In this document: piece after piece, positions 43,137 through 53,400 of the stretch
Layout of the letters: each line of letters opens with the position of its first letter
How positions within the stretch are numbered: position 1 is the stretch's first letter
From: Bradyrhizobium diazoefficiens
Lineage (GTDB): Bacteria; Pseudomonadota; Alphaproteobacteria; Rhizobiales; Xanthobacteraceae
Direction: 5' to 3'
DNA: 64,000 nucleotides
NCBI RefSeq assembly: GCF_018129965.1
Contig: NZ_JAFCKW010000017.1
Location: 59,387-123,386 of the forward strand
Translations under genes and position numbers: made by a program
Notes under the pieces: generated by a model
What the model saw: only the letters and a program-made list of their open reading frames with translations
What the model was told of the DNA's origin: nothing
The model's database searches: none

Positions 43137-46100
43137 TCAGCGCACGCGGCGGGAGAAGAAGGAGATCAGCACCGGCAAGGTCACGAGGATCACGACCGGT
43201 GCCAGCATCATGCCGGTGACGACGACGACCGCGAGCGGCTTCTGCACCTGCGAGCCGATACCCTCCGACAGCGCCGCGGGCAACAGGCCGATGCCCGCGA
43301 CGACGCAGGTCATCAGCACCGGCCGGAGCTGCAACTCGCCGGTGCGTATCACCGCGTTCATGCGGTCCATGCCCTCTTCGATCAGCTGGTTGAACTGCGA
43401 CAGGATGATGATGCCGTCCATCACGGCGATGCCGAACAGCGCGATGAAACCGATCGCCGCCGACACGCTGAACGGAGTGCCCGTGATCAACAGGCCGAGC
43501 ACGCCGCCAAAGATCGCCATCGGGATCACGCTCATCGCGAGCAGCGTGTCGACCATCGAACCGAAATTGAACCACAGCAGGATGCCGATCAGAGCCAGCG
43601 AGATCGGCACCACGATCGACAGCCGCTTGATCGCATCCTGGAGATTGCCGAACTCGCCGACCCATTCCATGTGAGAGCCCGGCGGCAGTTGCACCTGATC
43701 GTTGATCTTCTGTTGCGCCTCCCGGATGGCGCTGCCGAGGTCACGCTCGCGCACCGAGAACTTGATCGGCAGATAGCGCTCCTGCTGCTCGCGATAGATG
43801 TAGGCCGCGCCCGAGACGAGGCTGATGGTGGCGACCTCGCTCAGCGGGATCTGGGTGACCGTGCCGTTCGGTCCGGGCGCGCCGATGCGCAAGTTCTGGA
43901 TCGCCTCGGCGCTGCGGCGGTATTCCGGCGCAAGGCGGACGATGATCGGGAAGTGACGGTCGCTTCCCGGCTCGTAGAGATCGCCGGCGGTATCGCCGCC
44001 GATCGCGACCTTGATGGTGGCGTTGATGTCGCCCGGTGCGAGACCATAGCGCGCGGCCTTGGCGCGGTCGATGTCGATCTGGACGGTCGGCTGACCAAGC
44101 GAGGTGAACACGGCAAGGTCCGTCACGCCCTGCACGGTCGACAGCACCGACTTGATCTTGTTGGCGGTATCCGTGAGCGCCTGCAGATCGCTGCCGAACA
44201 GCTTGATCGAGTTCTCGCCCTTTACGCCTGAGACGGCTTCGGAGACGTTGTCCTGCAGATATTGCGAGAAGTTGAACTCGACGCCGGGGAAGCGGTCGTC
44301 GAGCTGCTTGAGAAGTTCCGCGGTCAACTCGTCCTTGTCATGCGTTCCCGGCCACTGGCTCGCGGGCTTGAGCGGCGCGAAGAACTCGGCGTTGAAGAAG
44401 CCGGCGGCGTCGGTGCCGTCGTCGGGACGGCCGTGCTGCGACACCACCGACTCGACCTCGGGCCGGGCCCGGATCACCTTGCGCATCTCGTTGACATAGG
44501 AGTTGCCCTCCTGCAGCGAGATGGTCGGTGGCAGCGTTGCGCGAATCCACAGATTGCCCTCTTCCAGCTTCGGCAGGAATTCGAGACCGAGCAGCCGGCT
44601 GAGCGCCAACGTCATCAGCACGAGGCCGACCGCCGCGCCGAGCATGATGCCGCGGTTGGCCACCGCCCAGTTCAGCACCGGCATGTAGATCCGGTGCAGG
44701 ATCAGCATGACCCTCGTCTCGGTCTCCTCGACATGCGCGGGAAGGATGATCGCGGAGAGTGCGGGCGTCACCGTGAAGGTTGCAAGCAGGCCGCCGGCGA
44801 GCGCGTAGGCATACGTGCGTGCCATCGGCCCAAAGATGTTGCCCTCGACGCCGGACAGGGTGAACAGCGGCAGGAAGGCCGCAATGATGATCGCCGCGGC
44901 GAAGAAGATCGAACGCGATACGTCGGCCGCGGCACTGAGGATGGCATGGCTCTTCATGCCGAACAGCGTCTCGGGCGACATCTGCTCGGCGTCCGACATC
45001 GGCGTGGTCTGCGTCAGGCGGCGGAAGATCGCCTCCACCATGATGACGGTGGCGTCGACGATCAGGCCGAAATCGATGGCGCCGACCGACAGCAGGTTTG
45101 CCGACTCGCCGCGCAGGACCAGGATAATCACGGCGAAGAACAGCGCGAACGGAATGGTGGCGCCGACGATCAGCGCGCTGCGGAGATCGCCGAGGAATAT
45201 CCATTGCAACAGCACGATCAGCAGGATGCCGACCACCATGTTGTGGAGGACGGTGTGGGTGGTGAGCTCGATCAGGTCGCCGCGGTCGTAGATGCGCTCG
45301 ATGCGCACCCCGGGCGGCAGGATGGTCGAGCCGTTGATCTGGTTGACGAGCTGCTCGACGCGCTTGATGGTCGGCGAGCTCTGCTCGCCGCGACGCATCA
45401 GGACGATGCCCTGCACGATGTCGTCGGCATCGTCGATGCCGGCGATGCCGAGGCGCGGCTTCTGACCGACGGTCACGGTGGCGACGTCCTTGACCAGCAC
45501 CGGATTGCCGTTGGTCTGGGCGACCATTGTGTTGGCGAGATCGTCGATCGACCTGATCAGGCCGACGCCGCGCACGACGGCCGATTGCTGGCCGATATTG
45601 ACCGTGTTGCCGCCGACATTGACGTTGGAGTTGCTGACCGCCTGGAGCAGTTGCGGCAGCGTCAGGCCGTTGGCGACCAGCTTGTTGTTGTCGACCTCGA
45701 TCTCGTAGGTCTTGCTCTTGCCGCCCCAGCCCGTGACGTCGATGACGCCAGGCACGGCGCGGAAGCGGCGCTGGAGGATCCAGTCCTGGATGGTCTTGAG
45801 ATCGAGCACGCTGTAGTTCGGCGGACCGACCAGGCGATAACGGAAGATTTCGCCAATCGGACTGAGCGGCGAAATCTGCGGCTGCACATTGCCCGGCAAC
45901 GGCGCAAGCTGGGCCAGGCGATTCAACACCTGCTGCTGCGCCTCGTCATAGGTGTAGGCGAAGGAGAACTGGATTTTGACGTCGGAGAGACCGTAAAGCG
46001 AGATGGTGCGGATGGTCGTGATGTTCTTAAGACCCGCGACCTGGGTCTCGATCGGGATCGTGATGTACCGTTCGATCTCTTCCGCTGACAGGCCCGGGCT

Positions 46101-46253
46101 TTGCGTCACGATGTCGACCATCGGCGGGGTCGGATCGGGATAGGCCTCGATGTTGAGCTGATTGAAGGCAATGAGGCCGCCGATGAACACGGCGACGAAC
46201 ATGCCCACCATCAGGAAGCGCCGGTTGACGGCAAGGGCGACGAGACGATCCAT
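43137..46253 (-). CDS. RND efflux permease, heavy-metal (CzcA/CusA) type
   Basis: This 1038-residue inner membrane pump has the RND layout: a first helix, a large periplasmic loop, six helices, a second loop and six more helices. The heavy-metal subclass is shown by TM4, AIDFGLIVDATVIMVEAIFR, with the charged trio D394, D400 and E407 in the D-x5-D-x6-E spacing of HME-RND proteins. The usual DGA and EN are DAT and EA here, which is unusual and makes the metal uncertain. The N-terminus has the family phrase NQLNIEAYPDPTPPMVDIVT. The adaptor gene lies 30 bases upstream in the same operon. No dedicated outer membrane gene of the CzcC type is adjacent. Confidence 0.93.
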   Translation of the reverse strand: MDRLVALAVNRRFLMVGMFVAVFIGGLIAFNQLNIEAYPDPTPPMVDIVTQSPGLSAEEIERYITIPIETQVAGLKNITTIRTISLYGLSDVKIQFSFAYTYDEAQQQVLNRLAQLAPLPGNVQPQISPLSPIGEIFRYRLVGPPNYSVLDLKTIQDWILQRRFRAVPGVIDVTGWGGKSKTYEIEVDNNKLVANGLTLPQLLQAVSNSNVNVGGNTVNIGQQSAVVRGVGLIRSIDDLANTMVAQTNGNPVLVKDVATVTVGQKPRLGIAGIDDADDIVQGIVLMRRGEQSSPTIKRVEQLVNQINGSTILPPGVRIERIYDRGDLIELTTHTVLHNMVVGILLIVLLQWIFLGDLRSALIVGATIPFALFFAVIILVLRGESANLLSVGAIDFGLIVDATVIMVEAIFRRLTQTTPMSDAEQMSPETLFGMKSHAILSAAADVSRSIFFAAAIIIAAFLPLFTLSGVEGNIFGPMARTYAYALAGGLLATFTVTPALSAIILPAHVEETETRVMLILHRIYMPVLNWAVANRGIMLGAAVGLVLMTLALSRLLGLEFLPKLEEGNLWIRATLPPTISLQEGNSYVNEMRKVIRARPEVESVVSQHGRPDDGTDAAGFFNAEFFAPLKPASQWPGTHDKDELTAELLKQLDDRFPGVEFNFSQYLQDNVSEAVSGVKGENSIKLFGSDLQALTDTANKIKSVLSTVQGVTDLAVFTSLGQPTVQIDIDRAKAARYGLAPGDINATIKVAIGGDTAGDLYEPGSDRHFPIIVRLAPEYRRSAEAIQNLRIGAPGPNGTVTQIPLSEVATISLVSGAAYIYREQQERYLPIKFSVRERDLGSAIREAQQKINDQVQLPPGSHMEWVGEFGNLQDAIKRLSIVVPISLALIGILLWFNFGSMVDTLLAMSVIPMAIFGGVLGLLITGTPFSVSAAIGFIALFGIAVMDGIIILSQFNQLIEEGMDRMNAVIRTGELQLRPVLMTCVVAGIGLLPAALSEGIGSQVQKPLAVVVVTGMMLAPVVILVTLPVLISFFSRRVR

Positions 46254-46283
46254 TCAGGTCTTCGCAGTTTCTTGGGTCGTCAA

Positions 46284-47528
46284 TCAGCTACCGGACGCCG
46301 CGCGGTCGATGAAGAGGCTGCCCTTGACGACGATTTGCTCGCCCGGTTTCAGGTTGTTGGTGACTTCGACGAGGTTGCCGTTGATCAGGCCGATCTTGAT
46401 CTGGCGCAGTTCCACCGACTTGTCCTCGCGCGCGACCCAGATCCGGACCTGGTCGCCCTCGTAGATCAGCGCCTGCTTAGGCACCGCAGGCGCCGCGCGG
46501 TCGCCGGCCGAATAGATCGTGACATTGGCGAACATCTCCGGCTTCAGCACGCCGTCCTTGTTGTCGATGGTGGCGCGCACGAGCAGGCGGCGCGTGGCGG
46601 GATCGATCGCGGTTGCCACGTAATTGATATTAGCGGTCAGCGGACGTCCGGGCAGCGCCATCACGTTGACGCTGATCTCCTGGCCGACGCTGACCAGCGC
46701 GGCATCGCTCTCGCGCACGAAGGCGGTGAGCCAGACCGTGGAAAGATCTCCGATCACGAAGACCGGATCGCTGGCGCCCGAATTGACGTACTGGCCGGGC
46801 CCGATCTTGCGCTGCACGACCGTGCCGGCGATCGGTGCATAGATCGTGATCTCCGGATTGATGGTGCCCTTGTCCTGGAACGTCTTGATGGTCTCGTCGG
46901 TGAAGCCGAGGATGCGCAACTTGTTGTTTGCGGCCTCAAGCGCCGTCACCGAAGAGCGCATGTCGTTCTGCGCCTGGATCTGGGTGGCTTCCGCCTGCTG
47001 ATAGTCCTTGAGCGGGACGGCGCGGCCTTCATAGAGGTCCTTTGCCCGCCTGTACTGGATGTCGGCAAGCTCCAGCGCCGACTTCGCCTTGTTCTGCGAC
47101 GTCATCGCTGCGATGAAGTCGTTCTGGGCCTGTACGGTATCGGCGGCCTCGATCGTGAACAGCGGTTGACCTTGGGTCACGCTCTCACCCGGCTTGGCAA
47201 GCAGCTTGGTCACCCGGCCAGAATAAGGCGAGAACACCGGCGTCGAACGGTCCTCGTCGACCGCCACCTTGCCCTCGGTGATATATTCGGCCCGAAAGGT
47301 CTTCGACTTGACCGTTTCGATCGTCAGGGTCGCCCATTCGGACGGCGTCGGCGTGAAGTTCTGCGCATTCCTGCGCGACTGGCTCGAGATCTCGGAAGGC
47401 TTCTTGTCCTTGGCCCCCGCAAACAGGAAGCCATAGGCCCCGGCACCGGCAAGGGCTAGTAAAACTACGGATGAAATCACCCGCCGTTTCGTAAGCACCT
47501 GCAATCGCTTGGTATTTTCAGCTACCAT
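46284..47528 (-). CDS. RND efflux periplasmic adaptor subunit (HlyD/CzcB type)
   Basis: This 414-residue membrane fusion protein joins the RND pump to the outer membrane channel. An N-terminal anchor (RRVISSVVLLALAGAGAYGF) is followed by a lipoyl-like domain (STPVFSPYSGRVTKLLAKPGES), a helical hairpin (TVQAQNDFIAAMTSQNKAKS; LKDYQQAEATQIQAQNDMRS), the return lipoyl half (ITIYAPIAGTVVQRKIGPGQ) and barrel domains (GQEISVNVMALPGRPLTANI; RLLVRATIDNKDGVLKPEMF). There is no His-rich metal-binding end as in some CzcB proteins. It is the first gene of the two-gene pump operon. Confidence 0.93.
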   Translation of the reverse strand: MVAENTKRLQVLTKRRVISSVVLLALAGAGAYGFLFAGAKDKKPSEISSQSRRNAQNFTPTPSEWATLTIETVKSKTFRAEYITEGKVAVDEDRSTPVFSPYSGRVTKLLAKPGESVTQGQPLFTIEAADTVQAQNDFIAAMTSQNKAKSALELADIQYRRAKDLYEGRAVPLKDYQQAEATQIQAQNDMRSSVTALEAANNKLRILGFTDETIKTFQDKGTINPEITIYAPIAGTVVQRKIGPGQYVNSGASDPVFVIGDLSTVWLTAFVRESDAALVSVGQEISVNVMALPGRPLTANINYVATAIDPATRRLLVRATIDNKDGVLKPEMFANVTIYSAGDRAAPAVPKQALIYEGDQVRIWVAREDKSVELRQIKIGLINGNLVEVTNNLKPGEQIVVKGSLFIDRAASGS

Positions 47529-47675
47529 GGGGCCCGGTCGTGTCTGTCACGATCTCGGCAGACGCCTGCCTGATCGGTCGCGCTAATAGTGCCGAATTGA
47601 GATTTCAAACAACCTAAAAAGTGCGGAACGCCTTTCGGTTTGCGTTAAAATTCTGCGACACGCGTCAGCTTCACG

Positions 47676-49076
47676 TCAGCTTCGGACCGGCCACTGCGGC
47701 GGATGGCTTCCGAGCGGCATCGCCGGGCGGCTCCACTGCGCCGGGGTGGTCGACAGCAGCGCGGAATGGCGCACGGCCGCCAGCGTACCGAAGCCGGATG
47801 GCGCAGGCGCGATGAACGCCTCATTTACGGCCTCGCCCGTGAGATCGGGGCTGTTCAAGCCGCCGTCGAGCCGGCCGAGATTCCACAGCCAGCGCCCGGT
47901 CTGCGCCAGCGACACGCGCACGAGCCAGCTGCCGCCTTCGCGAGCCTGGCGCGCCTTGGCCATCATCGCGCCGAACGCCATCAGATAGCCGGTGGCGTGA
48001 TCGAGCATCTGCGCGGGCAATTCCTTGGGACCCTCCAGGCCGGCGGCCTGTCCCTCGGCATGGTTGAAACCCGTCGTTGTCTGCACCAGCGAATCGAAGC
48101 CGCGACGTTCGGCCCAGGGTCCGGCATGGCCATAGGCCGACAGCGTGACATAGACGATGCCCGGGTTGATCCTTGCCGCCTCCTCGGGTGCAAAGCCAAG
48201 AGCGGCGAGCGCGCGCGGGCGATAGCCCTGCGAGAAGATGTCGGCGTCCTTCAACAGCGCACGCATCTGGGCCCTGCCCGCCTCGCTCTTCAATTCGATG
48301 AAGGTGGTGAGCTTGCCGCGGCCGGTGTCGATGGTGAGCCAGGGAATGGCAGGCAGTTCTGGCCCTGACACCAGGAGCACATCGGCGCCGTGTGCGGCGA
48401 GCGTGCGACCGGCGACGGGGCCCGCGATGACGCGGGAGAGGTCGAGCACGCGCAGGCCTGCGAGCGGGCGATCGCCTTTCGGCCACGGCTTCGGTGGTGC
48501 TTCGCCGATCTTCTCGATCGAGATCAGCGGCAGTCCGGCGAGCGCGTGCGCCTGCGGCAGCGCGGACCATTCGTCGTAAGTGCGCATCAAGGCAACGACG
48601 CCGCCCGCGGCGTAAGCGGCGGTCTCGAAATCCTCGCCCTTCCATTGCATCAACGCGGCCTGCACCTTGTCGCGCTCGGGTTCGCAGCCGATCACATTGC
48701 AGACGGCGTCGCGGTGATGCGGGAAATTGGTGTGGCAGCGGACGAAGCGGTTGTCGCCGGTCCTGTAGACGCCGGCGATGGCGTCCCAGGCCGGAGGCGG
48801 CGGCTTGTCGTCGAGACGCAAATAACGCTCGGAGCGGCATTCGGCGACGGCGTGGCGGATGTCGACGGAGACATCCTGCGTCTGTCCGCTGCGCTGCCGC
48901 CAGATTTCGGCCGCGGCGAGACCTGCGGCGGCGATCGTGGTCTGTCCGGCGACGGCGACGCGAAACGAGGACGGGATTTGCGGCTCTTCGCCGGTCAGCC
49001 GGACTCGTTCGAGCGCGGCTTTGTCGCCACCGGCGGAGGTCCAGATATCGCTGAGAATGTCGGCGGGACTTTGCAT
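47676..49076 (-). CDS. CoA-transferase, CaiB/BaiF (class III) family
   Basis: Class III CoA-transferases move CoA between carboxylic acids through an aspartyl-CoA intermediate. This 466-residue protein has the family core LAGLRVLDLSRVIAGPVAGR, TLAAHGADVLLVSGPELPAI, DADIFSQGYRPRALAALGFA and PGIVYVTLSAYGHAGPWAER. It carries about 190 extra residues at the N-terminus compared with simple members, resembling a duplicated half, as in several rhizobial paralogues. The catalytic aspartate cannot be placed with certainty. The substrate is unknown. It is transcribed away from the small membrane protein gene at 49133. Confidence 0.88.
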   Translation of the reverse strand: MQSPADILSDIWTSAGGDKAALERVRLTGEEPQIPSSFRVAVAGQTTIAAAGLAAAEIWRQRSGQTQDVSVDIRHAVAECRSERYLRLDDKPPPPAWDAIAGVYRTGDNRFVRCHTNFPHHRDAVCNVIGCEPERDKVQAALMQWKGEDFETAAYAAGGVVALMRTYDEWSALPQAHALAGLPLISIEKIGEAPPKPWPKGDRPLAGLRVLDLSRVIAGPVAGRTLAAHGADVLLVSGPELPAIPWLTIDTGRGKLTTFIELKSEAGRAQMRALLKDADIFSQGYRPRALAALGFAPEEAARINPGIVYVTLSAYGHAGPWAERRGFDSLVQTTTGFNHAEGQAAGLEGPKELPAQMLDHATGYLMAFGAMMAKARQAREGGSWLVRVSLAQTGRWLWNLGRLDGGLNSPDLTGEAVNEAFIAPAPSGFGTLAAVRHSALLSTTPAQWSRPAMPLGSHPPQWPVRS

Positions 49077-49132
49077 ACCGCATCTCTCCCTTTACTTTTC
49101 GCGACCATGTCATGATCGCAGAAAGGAATGCA

Positions 49133-49420
49133 ATGGCCGCGATCGATCCCCTCACCGCCGGCGCCGTGTTCATCGCAACGGCGGCGACCGACGCAGTCTA
49201 TGTCATGTTCACCTCGGCCGTGATCGCCCGCAAGCGCGTGCCCGCGGCGAACTGGAGCGCGGTCTGGTATCTGCTCTCCTCCTATGCCGTGATCAGCTAT
49301 ACCGAAAACGCCTTCTATGTCGCCTTCGCAGCGATCGGCTCATGGGCCGGCGCCTATGTCTCGCTGACCTTCCTGCACCGCCCGCCCGGCGGCCCGCCCG
49401 TGGGGGCGGCGCCGGAGTGA
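49133..49420 (+). CDS. Small hypothetical membrane protein
   Basis: This 95-residue protein has three probable transmembrane helices (about residues 8-28, 38-58 and 62-80): DPLTAGAVFIATAATDAVYV, WSAVWYLLSSYAVISYTENA and FYVAFAAIGSWAGAYVSLTF. It ends in a Pro/Gly-rich tail. No family is recognised. AAGGA five bases before ATG 49133 decides the start over the upstream ATG at 49112. Confidence 0.75.
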   Translation: MAAIDPLTAGAVFIATAATDAVYVMFTSAVIARKRVPAANWSAVWYLLSSYAVISYTENAFYVAFAAIGSWAGAYVSLTFLHRPPGGPPVGAAPE

Positions 49421-49435
49421 GGGCGGCGGAATTCG

Positions 49436-49530
49436 TAGGGTGGGCAAAGCGAAGCGTGCCCACCAATTGCGTGCAAGGAAGTATGGTGGCACGGCGCGTA
49501 TGCGCCTTTGCACACCCTACGACCTCGCGA
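49436..49530. repeat. Palindromic intergenic repeat, family A copy 4
   Basis: It contains GGGTGGGCAAAGCGAAGCG and its partner end CGCCTTTGCACACCCTACG, with the inner pair GTGCCCACC / GGTGGCAC. The first 25 bases are nearly the same as copy 1. It lies between the small membrane protein gene and the SDR gene, on the same strand. Confidence 0.8.
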
Positions 49531-49572
49531 AATAGTTATACTCGCTGCCACCAACAAAAAGGAAAGCCAAAC

Positions 49573-50343
49573 ATGGATCTCGGTCTCAAAGGGAAGAACG
49601 CCATCGTGCTCGGCGGCACGCGCGGCATCGGGCGGGCGATTGCGGCGACGCTGGCCGGTGAAGGCACCCATGTCGCGGTATGCGCGCGCAATGCTGATCA
49701 GGTCGCGGCCACCGTTGCCGAATTGAAGGCAAGCGGTATCAACGCGACCGGCGGCCCGGTCGACGTCACCGATGGTGCGGCGCTGAAATCGTGGATCGAG
49801 GGCGCAGCCAATACGCTCGGCGGCATCGATCTGCTGTTCTCCAACGCCGGGGCAATGGCGCAAGGCCACGATGCGGCGTCCTGGGAGCAGAACTTCCGGC
49901 TGGATCTGCTCGGCGCCGTGCATGCATTCGACGCCGCGCGGCCGTTCCTCGAAGCCAGCGGCGAGAAGAGCGGCGATGCCGCCTTCGTCATCATCTCCTC
50001 GATTTCGGCAGCGCAAGCCGATATCGCCAGCTCCTACGGCCCGATCAAGGCGGCGTTGATCCACATGGCCAAGGGCCTCGCGCGGCAATATGCGAAGAAG
50101 AAGATCCGCGTGAATGTCGTGTCGCCCGGCACGGTCTATTTCAAGGGCGGCGTCTGGAACATGATCGAGCAGAACATGCCCGAACGCTACAATGATGCGA
50201 TGAAGCGCAATCCGACGGGACGCATGGCAACGCCGCAGGAGATCGCCAGCGCCGCGGTCTTTCTGGCGAGCCCGGTGTCCGGGTTCACCACGGGATCGAA
50301 TCTCGTCGTGGACGGGGCGATCTCGAACCGGGTGAATTTTTGA
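49573..50343 (+). CDS. Short-chain dehydrogenase/reductase (SDR)
   Basis: This 256-residue oxidoreductase has the classical SDR plan: nucleotide-binding VLGGTRGIGRAIAATLAGEG near the N-terminus, the structural motif LLFSNAG, the catalytic serine in VIISSISAAQ, and tyrosine and lysine in SSYGPIKAAL (Y-x3-K). The C-terminus AVFLASPVSGFTTGSNLVVD is typical. ATG 49573 is preceded by AGGAAAGCC and starts at the Rossmann strand; a much longer frame upstream is not coding. NAD or NADP preference and substrate cannot be read securely. Confidence 0.94.
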   Translation: MDLGLKGKNAIVLGGTRGIGRAIAATLAGEGTHVAVCARNADQVAATVAELKASGINATGGPVDVTDGAALKSWIEGAANTLGGIDLLFSNAGAMAQGHDAASWEQNFRLDLLGAVHAFDAARPFLEASGEKSGDAAFVIISSISAAQADIASSYGPIKAALIHMAKGLARQYAKKKIRVNVVSPGTVYFKGGVWNMIEQNMPERYNDAMKRNPTGRMATPQEIASAAVFLASPVSGFTTGSNLVVDGAISNRVNF

Positions 50344-50353
50344 GGCGCGCTCC

Positions 50354-50440
50354 GTCATGGCCGGGCTTGTCCCGGCCATCCACGCGCTGCCGCGTACGCT
50401 GAAAGACGTCGATGCCCGGGACAAGCCCGGGCATGACGAC
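50354..50440. repeat. Palindromic intergenic repeat, family B copy 1
   Basis: Arms GTCATGGCCGGGCTTGTCCC and CGGGACAAGCCCGGGCATGAC pair almost fully and can form a long hairpin. A close relative lies at 62129. It sits between the convergent SDR and dnaE2 genes, where it could also act as a bidirectional transcription stop. Confidence 0.88.
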
Positions 50441-50473
50441 TGAGAGTGTGGCGGCATCCTGCGCTCGGCAACC

Positions 50474-53400
50474 TCAATGAAAATCCCGGGACGGCGGCAG
50501 GATGCGGACGTTGCGGGGGTGGCGGATTTTTTGCGCGGGGGTATCCGCGTGGTCGCGGCGATCGTCGTTGAGCGGTTCGAGCACGGTCGCGCCTGACGGC
50601 ACGGGATGCTTGCGGCCGAGCGCGTCGTTGGCGAGGCCGACGAGATCGTGCGAGCGGTCGACCATGCGCTGGGCGATCAGATGCGTCACCTTTTCGGGGC
50701 TGCTCTGGATGTAGCCTTCGACCAGGATCAGGCGCGCCCCCATCACCTCCTTGCGGTACTGCTCCATGATCTTGGGCCACACCACGACATTGGCGATGCC
50801 GGTTTCGTCCTCGAGCGTCATGAAGACGACGCCGCTAGCGCTGCCCGGCCGCTGCCGCACCAGCACCACGCCGGCGCAGCGGACGCGGCGGCGCTCGTTC
50901 TTATGCCGGATGTCTTTGCAGGGAACGACGCGCTCGCGCGCAAACATCTCGCGCAAAAACTCCATCGGATGGCCCTTCAGCGACAAACGGATGGTCTGGT
51001 AGTCCGCGACCACCTGCTCGGCGCGCGGCATCAGCGGCAGCGGCTGTGCGTGCTCGTCGGGCTGCTCGCGCGCGGTTGCCGCCTCGAACAGCGGCAGCGG
51101 GACATCGCCAGGCAGCCGCCGTACCTGCCATAACGCCTCGCGGCGGTCGAGCCCGAGCGAACGGAACGCGTCGGCATCCGCCAACAGAATCAGCGCACGT
51201 TTGGGCAGGCCGGTATCGCGGGCAAAATCCTCGAGCGAGGTGAAGGGCCGGCGATTGCGCGCGGCGACGATGCGGTCGGCCCAGTCAATCGATTTGTCAT
51301 TCCGGGGCGCGCCACTTGGCGCGAGCTCAGATGCGCAATTGCGCATCTGAGACTCCATTCCTCCTCCAGGCATCTGCAGCGCGATGGATTCCGGGCCCGC
51401 GCTTCGCGCGCCCCGGAATGACGACTGAGAATTCTTCAACTCCTGCTCATCCTCATCCAGCCAGTGGAAGCCGTCGATCTGGCGGAAGCCAAGGCGCACG
51501 GCGCAATATTTTCCGTCGGTGCTCTCCAGCGTGTTCTGCGCAAAGCTATGGGACACGTCGATGTCGCGCACCTCGACGCCGTTCTTGCGGGCATCGCTGA
51601 CGATCTGCGCCGGGGCGTAGAACCCCATCGGCTGCGAGTTCAACAGGCCGCAGCAGAAGGCGTCGGGGTGGTAGTGCTTCAGCCATGAGGAGATATAGAC
51701 GAGTTGCGCAAAGCTCGCAGCATGGCTCTCCGGGAAGCCGTAGGACCCAAACCCCTTGATCTGTTCGAAGCAATTCCTTGCAAATTCCGGCGCGTAGCCG
51801 CGCGCGACCATGTTGCCGATCATCTTGTCTTCGAACCTGCCGATGGTGCCGACATTGCGGAATGTCGCCATCGCGCGACGCAGACCATTGGCCTCCTCCG
51901 GCGTAAAGCGCGCGGCCTCGATCGCGATGCGCATCGCCTGCTCCTGGAACAGGGGGACGCCGAGCGTCTTGTGCAGCACCTTGTAGAGTTCGTCCGGCTC
52001 GCCGTATTCGGGCGACGGGGCCGGATAATTCTGCTTCTCCTGGCCGTTCCGCCGCCGCAAATAAGGATGCACCATGTCGCCCTGGATCGGGCCCGGCCGC
52101 ACGATGGCGACCTCGATGACGAGATCGTAGAAGGTCCGCGGCTTCAATCGCGGCAGCATGTTCATCTGGGCGCGGCTCTCGACCTGGAACACGCCGAGCG
52201 ACTCGCCACGGCACAGCATATCGTAGACCTCAGGATCGTCCTGAGGGACGCTCGCCAGAACCCAGCGCTCGCCCTTGTGCCGATCGATCAGATCGAAGCA
52301 CTTGCGGATGCAGGTCAGCATGCCGAGCGCGAGCACGTCGACCTTCATCATCTTGAGCGCGTCGACGTCGTCCTTGTCCCATTCGATGAAGGTGCGATCG
52401 TCCATCGCGGCATTGCCGATCGGCACATAGGTGTCGAGCCGGTCCTGGGTGAGCACATAGCCGCCGACATGCTGGGAGAGATGGCGCGGGAATTCGATCA
52501 ATTCGGTCGCAAGCTCGACCGCGAGATTGATCATCGGATTTTGCGGATCGAGCCCGGCCTGCCTGACCTGCATGTCGTTGAGGCCACGGCCCCAGCTTCC
52601 CCACACGGTGTCGGCGAGCGCGGCGGTGACGTCCTCCGTCAGGCCCAGCGCCTTGCCGACGTCGCGGATGGCGCTGCGCGGACGGTAATGGATCACGGTG
52701 GCGATGATCGCGGCGCGGTGGCGGCCGTAGCGGCGATAGACGTATTGCATCACCTCCTCGCGCCGCGAATGCTCGAAATCGACGTCGATGTCGGGCGGCT
52801 CCAGCCGCTCCTTGGAGATGAAGCGCTCGAACAACAGATCGACCTTGGTCGGATCGACCGAGGTGACGCCGAGCACGTAGCAGACGGCCGAATTTGCCGC
52901 CGAGCCGCGACCCTGGCACAGAATGTTCTGGCTGCGCGCATAGCGGACGATATCGTGCACGGTGAGGAAATAGTGCGCGTAGTTCAGCTCGGCGATCAGC
53001 GCGAGCTCTTTCTTCAGGGTCGCACGAAGCTTGTCGTCGATGTCACCGCCGAAATATGTCTGCACGCCCGCCCAGGTCAGGTCTTCAAGATGTCCCTGCG
53101 CGGTCTTGCCCGGCGGCACCGGCTCGTCCGGATACTGGTATTTGAGCTGGTCGAGCGAGAAGTCGATCTTGTTCGCAAAGCGCATGGTCTCCGCGATGGC
53201 TTCAGGAAAGTCGCGGAACAGCCGCGCCATTTCGCGGGGTGTTTTCAGAAAGCGCTCGGCGTTGGCTTCGAGCTTCCGCCCGATCGCCGCGATCGTGGTC
53301 TTTTCCCGGATGCAGGTCAGCACATCCTGAAGCGGACGGCGGCCGGCATCGTGATAGAGCACCTCGTTGGTCGCGAGCAGCGGCACCTTTGCGGCTGCCG

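Noticed and set aside
44262..46088. 608-codon open frame on the plus strand opposite the RND permease
   Set aside because: It is antisense to a well-conserved pump and its translation is low-complexity Arg/Asp/His/Gln sequence. The same holds for the frames at 8016-9509, 27502-29325, 30701-32431 and 51704-54022.
51290..51430. dnaE2 as a frameshifted or pseudogenised gene because of the odd segment
   Set aside because: The reading frame is open throughout and conserved polymerase sequence resumes in the same frame on both sides, so an in-frame insertion explains it better.
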